Positions 40,601 through 53,700 of a stretch of DNA of 64,000 bases are shown piece after piece (positions within the stretch are counted from its first letter, which is position 1; the number at the start of each line of letters is the position of its first letter). A program made the position numbers and the translations under genes. Below the pieces are notes generated by a model, which saw only the letters and a program-made list of their open reading frames with translations, did not search any database and was not told the origin of the DNA. The DNA is from Acanthaster planci (Eukaryota > Echinodermata > Asteroidea > Valvatida > Acanthasteridae): contig NW_019091436.1 in NCBI RefSeq assembly GCF_001949145.1, positions 544,407 through 608,406 of the forward strand, read 5' to 3'.

Positions 40601-43600
40601 AAGGAAAGTACATGTAAGGAAGATGAGGAGGATGATCTCCCTGAGTATCTCAAGACCAGTAAGTCAGTTACCATGGAGACCGTGAGGAGAGTGGTGGGTC
40701 CAGCCTCTGTGGGTGGGTGTGGCCAAATGCAAGGAGTGGGAGGGTTGTAAGATAGTGTCTGTTTTTAAGACATCATAAGGTAATTTGCAATCCTAGATAC
40801 ATGTACACCCTGGAAGGGCATGTCTAGCATGGCCATTTCACAGTTCTAACCCAAAAATGCGTAATTTCACAAGTTTTGGTTGACTGTTTTTACAAAGGAT
40901 GGTGTGCTATGTGATGTTACAAAATGTCATAGCCCTTTGAATTTGCTACAGATTACCATGTTGAATGGGATTTTATGAAATCAGCCAAAGACAGAAGTGA
41001 GTAAAAGTGGTTAGGACACCTCCTTTAACAAACATAAGGTCACACTTTCAAGTCCTACCGGGGATAGCTCTTGGAGGTAGGAGAGGAAGGGATCGGAAAA
41101 AAGATGCTATCCTCACTCTGTTGAGTTTCTGGACCCACCACCATGTCTTGTGCAGCGTTACTGTTTTCAGATCCACACCTGCTCTTCTGATGTGCATCGG
41201 GATTGGTTGCGTGGTGCTTAATGTTACTCGTAGATCTATGCATGTACATGTACATGTAGTATGAGACAAGCTTGGGATTAGAGTTAGGAGGAAATGCTTT
41301 GCTTTAGTGTTGATGCTAGTGGAGAAAAGAAAGCAAACATGAGTTTAGAAGTTGTTTGAAGTAAGAGGGAACTGAATGTGGAATACTTGAAATCAAAACA
41401 AGGGGGTAGCAGTTTCATTTGATCAAATTGTAGTGTTGTGGGCACAGAGAAATTGCTGATAATGCTATCGCTTCTAACTTTGTAGCTTTGTGCAAGATGT
41501 AGAAGGGAAAATAACGGGATTAAAATGTTGGTGTAATTTTTGAAAGGATGGGAAGTAACGATAATTGCCACTTGGCCTGGTGATTACAGTGAGGGAGCTT
41601 TGTACTGGTAGTTAGCCATTAAAAACCATGTGATGTTTGCATGTTGCTTTATATGAGATGGCATGTCCCCAGCTTATGTACACTAGAAATGGAGAACTTT
41701 GCCAAGCACATCATTTCTTTAATTTTATTGAGCAGTGCCGAGTATTTCATATGCAAACTGAGAAAGGTTTACTCTGAGAAAGTCAAACTTGGAAAATCTC
41801 CAGAGCTTGAATGAAGCCATTGTACTCGAGGTTATTCAAATTCTCTCAAAACATACACCAGTTTACATGTATGCATGTACTTACCATAACCTAAAAACTG
41901 CTTCCCACAGAGTAATTTCAAGACTGATGTCACTCATAGGTTTTTTCAAATATAGTTTTCACATTCATGTAAAGTACTTTTGTGGAAATGTAATGCTTCT
42001 GTTGCAAATACATGTATGTACCCGTAGTTGTGGCTGTTAGTATTTAGCATGTAATCGTACACATACAAATTCACTTTGTAGTGATCCGTCATACAGCACA
42101 AAGACTAATCACTCAGTTTGTGTTCATGAACATTGTACACTGATGTATTCTGCACGTTATGGTGTGTGCTGTCACTCTGACTGAAATCTCTACTAACCAC
42201 ATTCAGTCCACATTTTCTAATGTTTGCAGTGTCAAGGTAATAACCTTGTTGCTCAAATGCCTGTAGATACCGTAGATAAATATCTGTCAAATCTATTGTC
42301 TGCAAATCTGCCACCGTTTACAGTATTGTTCTTCAACTTCTTGTGTACTGTCCAGTCATTTTGTATTGTACATGATGTGTTGTAACTTTGTACTTCGAAT
42401 GTTGATATCGTAGTTTAATATATTTGATATCTTGAAAGCAAATGATGTTCATGAAGAGTGTGTGGTTTTGCAGTTATCAATGAAGGTACACCGTAGTCAG
42501 TTTGTTGATTTGAGTGGAGTAAACCCCAAGCATTTTGCTTGTATTGAATGTCATGGCAATGTTTGTCAAAGGCCCTTAATTGCTATGACTTATGAAACTT
42601 CGTTTACACATGTACTTTTACAAAAAATAATGACCGTGGTTACCAATGTGATATAAGCCTGTCATGTGTTTAATTACAGATCCTACGATATTCCTATCAG
42701 GAGAACCTTTGACTCAGTTTTGTTAAGCCAGGAATTGTAAACTATGCGGTGGAAGGGTTTCCATATCGGTCTCAGTCTCACTTTGTCACTTTCAAAATGT
42801 CTTAACGATTAAGATAATTTTACCGGTTGTAAATTCATGCACACTTGTGAATGATTGCACAATATGAAAGCTTTTAGATTTTTCTTTGGTATTTCCTGCT
42901 TGTGATGTGTACACATATTTCATGGAACAAATGTTTAGGATTCAACAACATGGAAGGAAAATAGACCATGTTTACTCCACAACAGAAGACAATGCACTCG
43001 GACCCTTAATTTTTAATCACCAATTGGGTTCATTGGGTTGTTCCAAATTGGCCACCAAATGATCCAACTTCGCGATAGTGGAACAGCGATCTGAAATCTG
43101 TCCAGTGTGTCCTTTTCCTTGTCGCCAAAAGTGGTTTGTACCAACGTAGTTACATGTACATGTACCCACCAAAGATATTTCTAGTTTTCTTTTATAGTTG
43201 TACTAATAAAAATTCAGGTAAACAACACTGAACGTCAGCACTCACAGGCCACTGTCAATCACCATTGTTTCATTTGTCACTCATCACATTGTCACCACTT
43301 TCAGTGTCACCTCCCCCCATGGCCAGTCCTCCTCCTCCCGACTATGACTTGGAAGACGGAGCCTTGGACAAAAACGACATGCCGTTTCATCACAAGCGTA
43401 AGTTCACTTCTCATATGCACAGTAGTGATGCGCGTGTGTCTTTTCATACATTGCTGTGAATGCTGGATGCACATGTGTCGGGTTGAGTTCAAAACGAAAG
43501 CAAGAAAGTGGAAGTAAGTAATTTATCATTTGATGCCTCAACACAAATGACCGGTATGTATCATTTTTACTGTGTGGTTGACATTGTCTCTAGATTTTTC

Positions 43601-46600
43601 CAAAGGTGCATCCTCTTAAAGATACTGTAGCTAAGGAGGTTGACTTTTGCTCATCAGGGACGCTTGTCGTATTTGACCCCTCATCTTGTGTTGGTCTTGA
43701 TGTATTTTCTGTGGCTTATTCCTTCCTGACTTTGTCTCATTTTTTCCCCTCAGCCCGGTTTTTGCAATAATTTGAATCAAACGATCTGATTTTACTCCTG
43801 TGGCTGTTTAAACTACATCCTCTACATGTATTCCTATTTGGATTGGACTGTCAAACGTTTTTTTGGCAGGTTATACATTTCACCATGTTTCAAACTTGCG
43901 GCAAGTTGCTCAAAATATGGCATTCATGTGTTAAAGAAACAATACCTTGCTTTATAAAGACTCAATGGACCTTTCACCTGTTCAATATTGACCTTACAAA
44001 AGTGGAACTGAAACTCAAGAGTCATCTTCACTGTGCCAGTAAAGGTCAAGAGGTTTATTTCTCTCATTGTGAGTCTGTGAGAGGTGATTTAAGGATGGCA
44101 GTAGGGGAGACATCTCATAAAATCATCCTTGAAAGGAATCTCAGTTGGAATTGTTCAGCCAAGGTCTCACCAAACTCTCTGAACACTTGTGGTCGGCCCT
44201 TGTAGGTGAATGGTGTTGCCATCAGAGTGCTTCTTTCCCAAGTGCCCTACTTGAAGAAAAATATTTGCAACATCTTGGCGATTTCTTCTTGGTGTATGGC
44301 ATTGTAAGGTCTGGTCATCCAGGCTGTCATCGTGGTTGGGTCTAATACACACAAGACTGGCTGAGTGCGTTACTTGTGTGATACTTTGAAGATTCAGATG
44401 GTTTTAGGGATCAGGCATGGTTTGTAAGGGAAAAAGGGACAAACGGTATTGATGCCATTTTGGTTGCTCAAGATGTTTCTACAAATTGAGATTGTTTAAA
44501 TTACTGTTATGACCCTACATCATCTTTGCATCGTCCGCCTTTTAGTTTTAGTTCATTTGTCACTGCGATGAAATAGACAATAAAAGAAGCTGCTTATAAA
44601 ATGTGGTAGAAACAAGCAAGCAGTCGGCGCACCAACGCTTTAAGGTTTGTGTGGCATTGTGGGACAGTTTTCACTACCAGTAACTCCCATAATGCATATT
44701 GCATAAACTGTTTAGCGTTGCATTCCACAACAATTTGCTTAAAAGTCTCCCACGGTAGTGCGCTGTGATGGAGATATGTTGCATTGCATTGTGATGTACT
44801 TTATGTAAAAAGTCTGCATAAATCCATTAGTGGTTTGTACAAGCATTCAAAGACGGTGCTCTACATGTAAGTCATTCATCAACAGGTGGATTGAAGAAAA
44901 CATTGGATAAGTATACAGGCTTGACTCATGGCTATAAAAGGTTTTTGGTTAGCAAACTTACGAATACCATGACCTCTTTTTTCCCAACCAGAAGAAAGAT
45001 TTTGTCAAGTGACGGTAAACATGGCCCTCCTTTTTATGATTTTCCTGAAGTCCATTTGTGAATTTTTCTTCAGCAGTGAATTCTTCAGGGCGGTATTCCT
45101 CCTTGTCCTCAGAGGAGGACGACTCGTTATTGATCAAGCCAAAACCTCTCCCCAACCCAGTCAAGGAATCCAAAGAACATCGACAGATGCACAGGGAACT
45201 GAGGCTAAGGTTAGGACTTGAATATTCATGAGTGGTACTGGTGTATTAAACTGACCTACTGTGTAAGGTCAAGTCACTGGGCTTGTTTTCTAGAGAAATT
45301 GGAGGCGACTGAAGTTGTTGTCTGCTGGTGGTACACAATGGGAACAGGTTGCTTTCCAATTCAGTTGATCAGAAATGCTCAGAAAATGACATGGAATTCA
45401 AGTTGTTGTTTTTTTTCAAGTTTCTTGGTGTTTTTTTTTTTTTTTGGAGGGGGGATAATGCTCAGAACAGTTCCGTGAACTTTAGTTGCCTGGAGTGACA
45501 GTGCTGTAAACACCCTCTGACCCTTCAAAATCCATCAAGATGTTTTATAGGATTTGGTAGGATACCAGTCTGTGCTACCTGACAAGGCATGTGAAAGCTC
45601 GATTGAAAGTTCGAGTGCCAAAAAATGTGCCACAAGGATCCTGCGTAAATTGGAGGATTTTAGAAAGATAAAGGCATGTTCCTGGGGAAAAAATTAAAAC
45701 AGAGTAGATTTCCACTTTGTGTTCATGTGGGTTAACTGTAGAGGACCGAGAACATGCACACTCTCAGCAAAAACTGTGTGCCTTTAACCTCATGTACACT
45801 CTGCAAATATAGCAGCCATCTTGGGTTTGTCATATTTCTCTTTAGCTATAAAACAGGAGGACCTTTGCCTCAGAAGTCAGAGCTCTCTGTGGTCAATCGC
45901 GAGCGGAGAATGGAGCAGAAGAGACGAGAGCAGGAGGAAGAAGCTAAATCCAGACGTACCAGCATGGAGATCAAGCTACTGGAACGGAAAGAGAAGGAAC
46001 AACAGGTAAGACACTCCTCTCACCTTCCTTCCCTGGAGTCTTGCGGCCTGTGGGAACCAGGTTACGGTTCTTGGTGTTGAAGGTTTGTATCCTACCATCC
46101 AATAGGTGCCTGTGAGGTAGAGCTGGATTTAATCCTCTGACCTGTGGTATACTGTTACCATACATGTGGCCTACCATGTGAGTTACATGTATCCATGGTG
46201 ACAGTTTCCATATTTATCAGCAAGATGTGTTTTAAGAGTATTAGTTGGAAGCCATGAAATTTGTATGTGTCATGTGATCAGGGATTCCAGTAGAGAAAAG
46301 TACCTGTAGACCAGCTATATAGGAGACACAATATCATAATTTCAGGACAGATGCCCTTTTCAAAACCACTGGTACCCACATTACATTGGCTACCCACATA
46401 AGAAATGCCCTAAACCCAGAAAATGGAAGTCAGGAATTACTAAAACTGAGAAACAGTTCTGTCTCAATTCAAAATCGCCATAAGAGTCTTTGACAAAGCT
46501 GCTGTAATATTCTGACTGATCCTGACACTCTGAAAAAGCAAATATTATTGTACCATAAATTTCTAACCACTTTTTCTTACTGTACCTTGTTTTCTTTTGT

Positions 46601-46775
46601 TAAACCCAACACCTTAATGGTTTTGGGGTTTCATTTTGATCTTGTGTTTGCTCAGGAAGAGGAACGAGAACAGCGTCTGGCTAAGATGAAGGCGCAAGAA
46701 GCTATAGAGGAAGAGAAGAAACCTGAATTCATGAAAGTCCGTCTCAAGCAGACCAGTTCTCTTCCTAAGACATAA
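22643..46775 (+). CDS. SH3 domain protein with C-terminal FAM107 (DUF1151) domain, ten exons
   Basis: Exons: 22643-22810, 24373-24426, 29884-29947, 36934-37023, 39740-39982, 40587-40658, 43305-43397, 45074-45209, 45846-46005, 46656-46775. All junctions are GT/AG and in phase; total 399 residues. Residues 1-56 form an SH3 domain filling exon 1, with AKYDY (ALYDY position), KWWAAK (the Trp pair) and GYVPSIYL. Residues 57-95 are basic and helical; 96-125 contain the acidic SSDEED; 126-261 are rich in proline, His and Ser (PPPP, PTLPTPPMSP, SPPPPDYD), possible SH3 or profilin ligands. Residues about 278-395 match FAM107: LINPVKAS-like PLPNPVKES, then HRQMHRELRL, QKSELSVVNRERR, a long charged coiled coil, and PEFMKVRL at the end. 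FAM107A/B bind and bundle F-actin, so an actin-linked adaptor is likely (inference). A gap lies in intron 3. The stop is followed by a (GT)8 tract. Confidence 0.9.
26331..26353. repeat. GCTGT pentanucleotide microsatellite
   Basis: Four perfect GCTGT units and a partial fifth in intron 2 of the SH3-FAM107 gene. Confidence 0.9.
31716..31811. repeat. Short inverted repeat, possible small MITE or hairpin
   Basis: CTGGTGTAGTAAAAC at 31716-31730 is a perfect reverse complement of 31797-31811, with a 66-bp loop. It lies in intron 3 of the SH3-FAM107 gene. Too short to classify. Confidence 0.6.
33012..33322. mobile_element. MITE-like element with 56-bp terminal inverted repeats
   Basis: Bases 33012-33067 and 33267-33322 are reverse complements over 56 bp with two mismatches. 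The arms run from TACATGTGG at the outer end to ACATTTAGTTC at the inner end and enclose about 200 bp of non-coding DNA. The structure fits a non-autonomous DNA transposon. The outer ends sit in TACATGTA-type sequence, so the target duplication cannot be told by eye. Confidence 0.7.
34007..34637. other. Assembly gap (631 N)
   Basis: Unknown bases in intron 3 of the SH3-FAM107 gene. Reading frames that cross it are artefacts. Its right edge is a tandem repeat, which probably caused the gap. Confidence 0.99.
34638..34706. repeat. Tandem repeat at right edge of gap
   Basis: The segment GTGAAGGGGACCAGTCAGCT begins two consecutive units, the first about 36 bp and the second about 32 bp because an ACGTACAT step is shortened. 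More units probably lie in the gap. Confidence 0.85.
41005..41080 (+). repeat. Possible tRNA-derived SINE head in intron 6
   Basis: AGTGGTTAGGACACC followed about 35 bp later by TTTCAAGTCCTACC has the spacing and wording of degenerate A and B boxes of a tRNA promoter, as found at the 5' end of SINEs. No cloverleaf can be drawn with confidence. Confidence 0.3.
45071..45076 (+). other. NAGNAG tandem splice acceptor before exon 8
   Basis: CAGCAG at the intron 7/exon 8 border offers two acceptors three bases apart. Use of the first gives Pro-Val-Asn at the junction; use of the second gives Leu-Asn, removing one residue. Both keep the frame into the FAM107 domain. Confidence 0.6.
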
Positions 46776-49700
46776 TACCGGCTAAACTCACCCACTCCTA
46801 CCAAGATACTCACAGTGTGTGTGTGTGTGTGCATCTTCCACTGTTGCTGTCGAGTCCTTCTGGGTGTTTCTCAGTGTACTCAAATGCAAGGTGGAGCTCA
46901 TGCCTCAAACCAACATATTGAGTCACAAATCACCCGAGCTACCTCAAGTCAAAGGCCTTCAAGAGAATAGTGCACGTTATAAACCGGCCAGATTCTTCAA
47001 CATTCATCATCCACAAAAAATGTCTGTTTTAATCAAGATGCTAAACCGTTTGATACGTCAAAACAGAACTCTTTGTTATCTCTGATGCAAAACAAAATCA
47101 CTGCAAGAAATGATCTCTAAGACCCCAGGGAAGGACTCGACAGCAGTACCGTCTCATTCTCCCCCCTCAGTTCCACCAGATTGTCTAAGGTGGCACTCAG
47201 CTATTTGCTCCGTATTTTTGTACCGCATAACCTTGAAAACAGTTGCCTTACATAGGGCCAAAGTATGCTGAAATGTCAACAAGCTGTGTCTCATTTTTAA
47301 AACGGAGACTGAACTTTTGTAAAGCTTTCATGGCAAGAAGTAATAATTGCCTTGCACTCTATAAAGCAATTTTTTTTCATATTTTGTAAATTCTTGAAGG
47401 TTTCTGACAGTTCCAATTCAAGTCACCGTTAGGTATTTTTAGTGTCGAAGCCACATTATGTATTAGCTTATAGTACTATCCATTATACCATCTATTTTCA
47501 AAAAAGAAGAGTCACTGTGCATGCACATGTACATATCTCATTGTCTTTCATATAAAAACTTGGTGCCAGTGTCGTAGAACTGCTAAGCTACATGTAAGTA
47601 TGCATATTGGCTTAGTGCACAAGAGGGTTGCTTAGCAACAGCAGGGTACCAGCAAGAATTGCTTTGGATAGTACGCTGCTGGTGTTTTGCCCAGCAAGAC
47701 CATACCGGTAGTGGTGTCGTTTTTTTCTGCAAGGTTCCAGTAGCTCTGTGATTTTGGCCAAGATGTTTTAAAGTTCATTGTGTTTGCACTCAGGTAGAAA
47801 TATCCAGTCCAAACTGAAGCAAAGCAAGATTTATCAGACTGCGGTGTAATTCAAAGCGCTAGGTAAACTTGATGTGTTGCAAGTGGTGACAAACATTTTC
47901 AGGGCAGGAATTTCACAGAGGCATCGGAGGCAGTTGCCTTGATGGCCTTGGTCTTTGCCTCAATGTCCATTGCAATGTCCCCATAGACATGTTGACTTTC
48001 TAATGAAAGTTCCCTTTGCAAAGGAGAAATTGCCTTGCCCTTTCAAGAACAAACCTCCAGCCCTGCATTTTACTTGTATACAAATGGCAAGATGCAGACT
48101 AGGCTTCATGATGGAGTGCAGGCTGATACTCTATCCACTGTACATTGAGGCCGTTACTAGACCACCAGCTTTACTTCCAACCTGTCTGACATGGATGCAA
48201 GTTGAATCCAATGCTGAGAGAGCAGTAACCACACCCATTGAAGAGCAGCGATAGATGAATCTATGCCTTGGTGAGATATAGACCATGGAATTTACTTTGA
48301 TTCAATGAAACAACCCTCAATTAGCTTCACATTCATGATGTTGCCGTGTGGCTTTAGTGGCAAAGTGAAGAAATGAATGATAAACTAGCACTTTAAAGCT
48401 GTCAGTCTGTACCATGACCAGTTATTTATTTGTACAAGTCATTTTCCTGAGTGTCTTCCCATTAGTCTTTAGCGATCGCTACATGTACTTTTGTCTAACA
48501 GGTTTCAGAGAAAATTGCTAATATATAGAAAATCCTTGCTATGGCTTTAAATTATGAAATGTTTAGATGGCAATTAGATTGTTCCATCCAATCTATACAA
48601 CTTTATTTACAACAGCAGTACACATCATTTCAAGATTTTTATATTTGATGTAATTTTACTATTTGTAATTTAACTTTCCTGTATCCATGTCCAAAATATT
48701 GCTAGCATTTAATGGAGTACTTTTTATGGACATGTACTTCAAGCGTAGTGCCAGTTACTGTCCCCAAAATGCCTTGCTTTACTGAACGTGCCTTGAAACT
48801 GCAAGTGTGTACACAAGTTTCTTCTCTTTTGAATACAAATTTGGTCCAAGAATACACTTGAACCCACCATTGACCCCATCTGCTTCGAGCAGAAGCACCC
48901 CCTCATCAGTTGAAAAGAGCCCTGTTGGTCGGGAGTATTCATTCTCTTGGTAGCAATGTGACTGCAACCCTTGCGTTTCCTCGTCAGTCTTGAACCAGCG
49001 ATGTGCAATCAATATGAGGAGCCTCTGTTGCTGAGGAAATAGCACCCTCGCTTGGTCCAGCTTGAGACCCACAGATCAAGGATAAGGGCTGTAAATCTTT
49101 CACAGATTATGAAGGAAATGCAGAGCATTGTGGGTGCTTTTAATATATCCATCCAGTACAAGTGTTGACCCAGGGTCAAAGGTTGAGCAAAATGTCCATT
49201 GTGGCCAGTTTGCTGTGGGTTCAATGTGTGTTCAAAAAAAAGGTCAGTACTGGTATTGCAAGTAGAGTACTTTGTGCGAGTTTTGTTGACATGACTAAAG
49301 GCCGGTCTATACCGCAGGTGAACGTGGAAGTGAAGGGAATTTGATGTTGGGAAAAATTGCAGCAAAATTTCGCTCGAGTTGAAATGTGTTCAACTTGTAC
49401 AAATCTGCAGTGCACATATTTGATCTGACATCAACAATTTGCATTCACTTTTGGAGGAATTATGAACCGGTCCTTAATGCAGAACAATTGGGCCTTGTTC
49501 TTGTAATGTTGACATGAAACCATTTCGGAATATCACTACCTCTGGTGGTGCATATTTCTGCAGACATGAGGGGAAAAGAATTCCATAGATATTACCACTT
49601 TTAGTGTTATACAAACAGTCGGTGTTTGAAAGTCGGTCTTGGGAGATATGTAAATTTAAGTACTGTAGCATTGTATAGTAGAACTCAAAGGGCATTTGTG

Positions 49701-50815
49701 CATGTAAAAACAACAGATACAAAGTGTATGACAGGTTGCTTTTTTTTCACATACTCTTTATCAAATTTTGTAGATTTTAAACCAGAAAATAATGTGAGCC
49801 ATGCTAGCGTAATCCATTTCATTGGATCCCGATGTAAAAATAAAGTGATTCCATGTCAGCATTAGCAATTTGAATCTAATACAGACCTGCAATAAGTGTC
49901 GCTGACCGAACCGAACAGCCATGTTGTATCTTTTGGGGGTTGGTAGTTTATTCTTCAAAGCATGCTCCAACCAGTCTCTGGCTATCAACTAGGCCCCCAA
50001 TTCATGGACCTGTCACCATTACCAGTCCAAATAGCAAACAGTGAGCGTGCAGTACCTCCGACAAGTAACTGTCAGCCAGCTTTTGTCAAAACTTTTGTAC
50101 ATTTGCTAAGCAGTTCTGTGCAGTTCCATGCAGTTGGACTTGAGACATCTGTATACATTTGTAAGAACCTGTTGCAACACAGTTGCAGCTCAAGTTGTTG
50201 ATCAAGGATAGCTGACACACTGGTTACGAACGATATCCTCTCGAGAAAGAACACTTTAACTTGATATGGGATTAATTTGTGATACGTCTGGGATTCAGGT
50301 ATTTAAAAACCTCAAACAAATGCAAATAATTTCTGTAAATGTCTGGAAATAATTCCTCAGTTGTGGTATATTCCAGAAGTTGAGACTTGGTGTTGATCAG
50401 GTATTTTCATTCCCAACTACACCTGTAGACTTTTGATTTCATACCTTGTTAGATTTACATTTACTTTCCTGTTAACAGTAGGTATTCTTACTGTAGTGTA
50501 GACATGTGGAAGCTACCTAGTGTTATCATTGTACTTACTTGAAATGATCCATGTCATTATTACAAGCATATTTATAAACTGTATGAAGAATGTTAACTGA
50601 AGCTCAAATGAAATGTGTCTTTCTTGTGTGTTGCAATGGCAGATTCTAAAAAGGTTCATTTCCTCCCCAAATTGTAAAATATCAAGTTTAAAAAATGCTT
50701 TAAGGAATTGCGTTTTAATTTAACGACCCCAGAATGCAGATAAATACACTGAAAATAGGTGGATAGTGCATTGAATGCAACTTGCAAAATAATCATGGAA
50801 TGCCTGAAACCAACC
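46776..50815. other. 3' UTR and downstream DNA of the SH3-FAM107 gene
   Basis: Begins with a (GT)8 microsatellite at 46815-46830, 40 nt past the stop. A canonical AATAAA occurs at 49839-49844, about 3 kb after the stop; whether the transcript extends so far is unknown. No coding exon is recognisable. Confidence 0.4.
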
Positions 50816-50819
50816 AGAG

Positions 50820-51270
50820 TTGAGGATCAGTACAGAGACCCCATCTCAAAGATTCAAAAAAGCAACTTCCGTTGAATGCTACAAGACCACACTTGACCCG
50901 CAACATCCACTGCACAACCACCAGCGAGTACAAAAGTGGCTTAAAAGCAGGCACGTACTGCTTTATGGCACTCCAGCCATCTTCCCCAGCCAAAAAGACC
51001 AATGAAGCAAACAGCACCAGGACACCACCAACCATATGTCACCCGAAAATCCCCAAACTGCCTTCACACTTGTGTAGGACGCTGTAGGGCGTTACTTCGT
51101 GAGTGGGGTTTCTCAAAAGTCAGATAGGTGTGACTGTGGTGAGGTTCAGACAATGGCCCACCTGCTCATATGCGGAGGAGATGGATGCAGTAGAGAACCA
51201 GTGGACGGCTAATGATGCAGCTCTGAGCATGGCGAGATGGCAGGACATCATCTTACACACAAACGAATGA
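50820..51270 (+). pseudogene. Decayed C-terminal end of a non-LTR retrotransposon ORF
   Basis: In shifting frames the plus strand reads GRCRALLREWGFSKV, then SDRCDCGEVQTMAHLLIC (in a second frame), then WTANDAALSMARWQDII (third frame). The order of a WG motif, CDCG, Q(T)M.H and a terminal Trp-Ala helix is the usual end of the reverse transcriptase polyprotein of many invertebrate non-LTR elements. Frameshifts and stops show that it is dead. The upstream part (50820-51050) is more decayed and no catalytic motif remains. Confidence 0.65.
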
Positions 51271-53700
51271 ACACTGAAAAATTCTAAACCGTCACTTTTA
51301 ACGTTGCCTTTCCAGAAATTTTGGTTTTTATAGAGGACATTTCACATGTCCACCAAATCTGTTTTGGGGGTAAATTTTTTTACTTAAGTTACTAGGGTCA
51401 AAAAATTCCAAACAGTATAGATTTTGCCAGAACGGCTGCATATTTCATAGCTGTAAGCAGCTTTTGGTAAAGGATACACAGATGGAGTATGGATCTCTGT
51501 CACATATGTAGCAAGTCTGTCAGGAAATGAAGCTCAAACACCCCATACACACGCATTTGTTTCACAGCTCTTTATTAAGACAATCTTCAAATGTTTCCAA
51601 CATCAAAGTAGCTTTTGTCTGCAGAAAAAATAATTTACATGGTTTTACACCGACAGGAAAATCATAACGTAAAATTCTGATGTGCACTGCAGAAGTTTGC
51701 AAATCCAAAACTATAATTAATAGCTATAATTAATCAATGATATGATTATATTTACATAATGTATTTATTGTAAAATAGATTTGTTCATTTGGTTGTAAAG
51801 ACTGCTACAGTACTGCACTTTTCCATGGATAGATTTTCCACTCTGCAAATGAGTGAGTCAGCTTTTAAGTCTGAATTTCTATTACAATTTTGGCATTATT
51901 TGAAATGTTACAGGGCTCATTTACTCGAATTTTCTAGATATTAATTTTCCTTAAATATCCCTTTCAATTTCGTACCAACTGACTCCATGATCTGTGGCTA
52001 AGATTATTCCTTAATCCAGCAATATTCAGCACTGTGTTAAACCACTGGCGGCGGCGGCGGCGGTGGGGGGGGGAGGCAGTGACTGACCTGTATAGTCCTG
52101 AATCAATCAACACAGTGAAACACTGAGTGGTTGAATTTTGTAGGATTTGGGATAGCTACAAATGGTAGGATTTGAGAGCTGGGGTCAATCATCAGGATTC
52201 TGCACAAATCTGGGGTTTTGGAGGATTTAGCAGCTATGGTCAATCACTGCATGGTTCATGGGAATCTATTTACATTTATGACCTAGCCAAATGCTCCAGA
52301 CAGTGGAATGTCATCTTAAAGATTAAACACAACAATTTCCAAAATTATAAAGTATTATACTCTCCATCCCGCATTACACATGAAGATATCTGCAGTGACA
52401 GAACCACTGTGAAAAAAACACCCTAAGTACTAATGCTGTGAAGTGTCAGTAACAGCCAAAGTACTAAGCTGCCGAGGTTACTGAATGAGCTGGTCAGAAG
52501 CAAACTTTGAGAAAACTGTAATGAACCAATCAAATGAGTTGAATGTGATTAAATAGACTGATATCAAATGTGATTTGTGCTTTGGTACAAGTGTAGGAAA
52601 CAAGGATGGATGGAAACAAGAAAACCTCTGAAAACTTTGAAGTACTGTTTCTCTGCATACTGCAGTGCCTTCCTAATTTGCAAACTGAAAAGCATGAAAA
52701 GCAGGATGGTAGCTTGATGAGTTTTTTGGGCCACTTTTCAATGAAATGGTGAGCTTAATTTTTTTTTGGTGGCTTGTTCGATCTGGCTGAATAGTAAATG
52801 ACCAACTAAGTCTGGAGAGCTTAAGACTTCAGTGAAAATACCTTGGGTAATGATGAAGACGTGACATTGGCAATTGACTTCAGGTTGACTGACATTAATG
52901 AAAAATAGACGACACTGAAGATCTGCCAACTGTACCTAAGATTTGATAAATTATTCTTTTTTTGTACCTGACCTGCAAGATTTGCAAGCAGCATTTGACA
53001 AGACACACCGCACCTGGTCTCTCTCTCCATAGGACACTACTGCAAACATAGCACTTGACCACACAAGCTTAACACAGGATGATTAAGACCTCCATTACGT
53101 ATTCCATCTTTTGTCCCGAGTATGACTATTCAAGTAGAACCTAATAGGAGATGTCATGCGTGCATCCTTGATTACCTTAGGGGTTTGTGCATTACTTTTT
53201 TCAAGTTGACACACTGGCATCTAATGCTGGATGCGGCTATATAAGGCTCTTGTGAGGATTAGCAAAATGACGAATGGGCAGAATGTCTCAACAGATGACG
53301 CACGACAATGACTCATGATAATGGAATTGACAAGTTTTCAAATTTTATACCGTCACGCAACCGTCGGTCATTAGACCAGTGTCGGGAGAGTCCAGCTCGG
53401 AGTCTCAACTTCACCAAGTCGGGAGCGTTTCGGTATAATTGGTAGGGGGTCTCGCGAATCATGGCCCTCCTGTGGGATTGCCTACGACTTGTCAATTGGG
53501 ACTGGTTTACAGCTGATTTCATAGGAGGTGCCAGGCTTTCACCCGGTAGTGGCAATCTATGTGCACAGATAACACCAACAGAAGGTACTTTTAGACCGAC
53601 GACGCAGGAAAAAGGCCACAATCCACAATGCTGAAATAATATCCTTAAGCAAGCCTTGCCAAGAGTCAACAATCACAAAAAAATATGGATCACTTTCGGA
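51271..53700. other. Intergenic DNA with a GGC/G-run
   Basis: Mostly AT-rich sequence without a recognisable gene. At 52047-52073 five GGC units and a GGT are followed by nine G, a simple repeat that could form G-quadruplex structures. Otherwise I see nothing. Confidence 0.5.
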
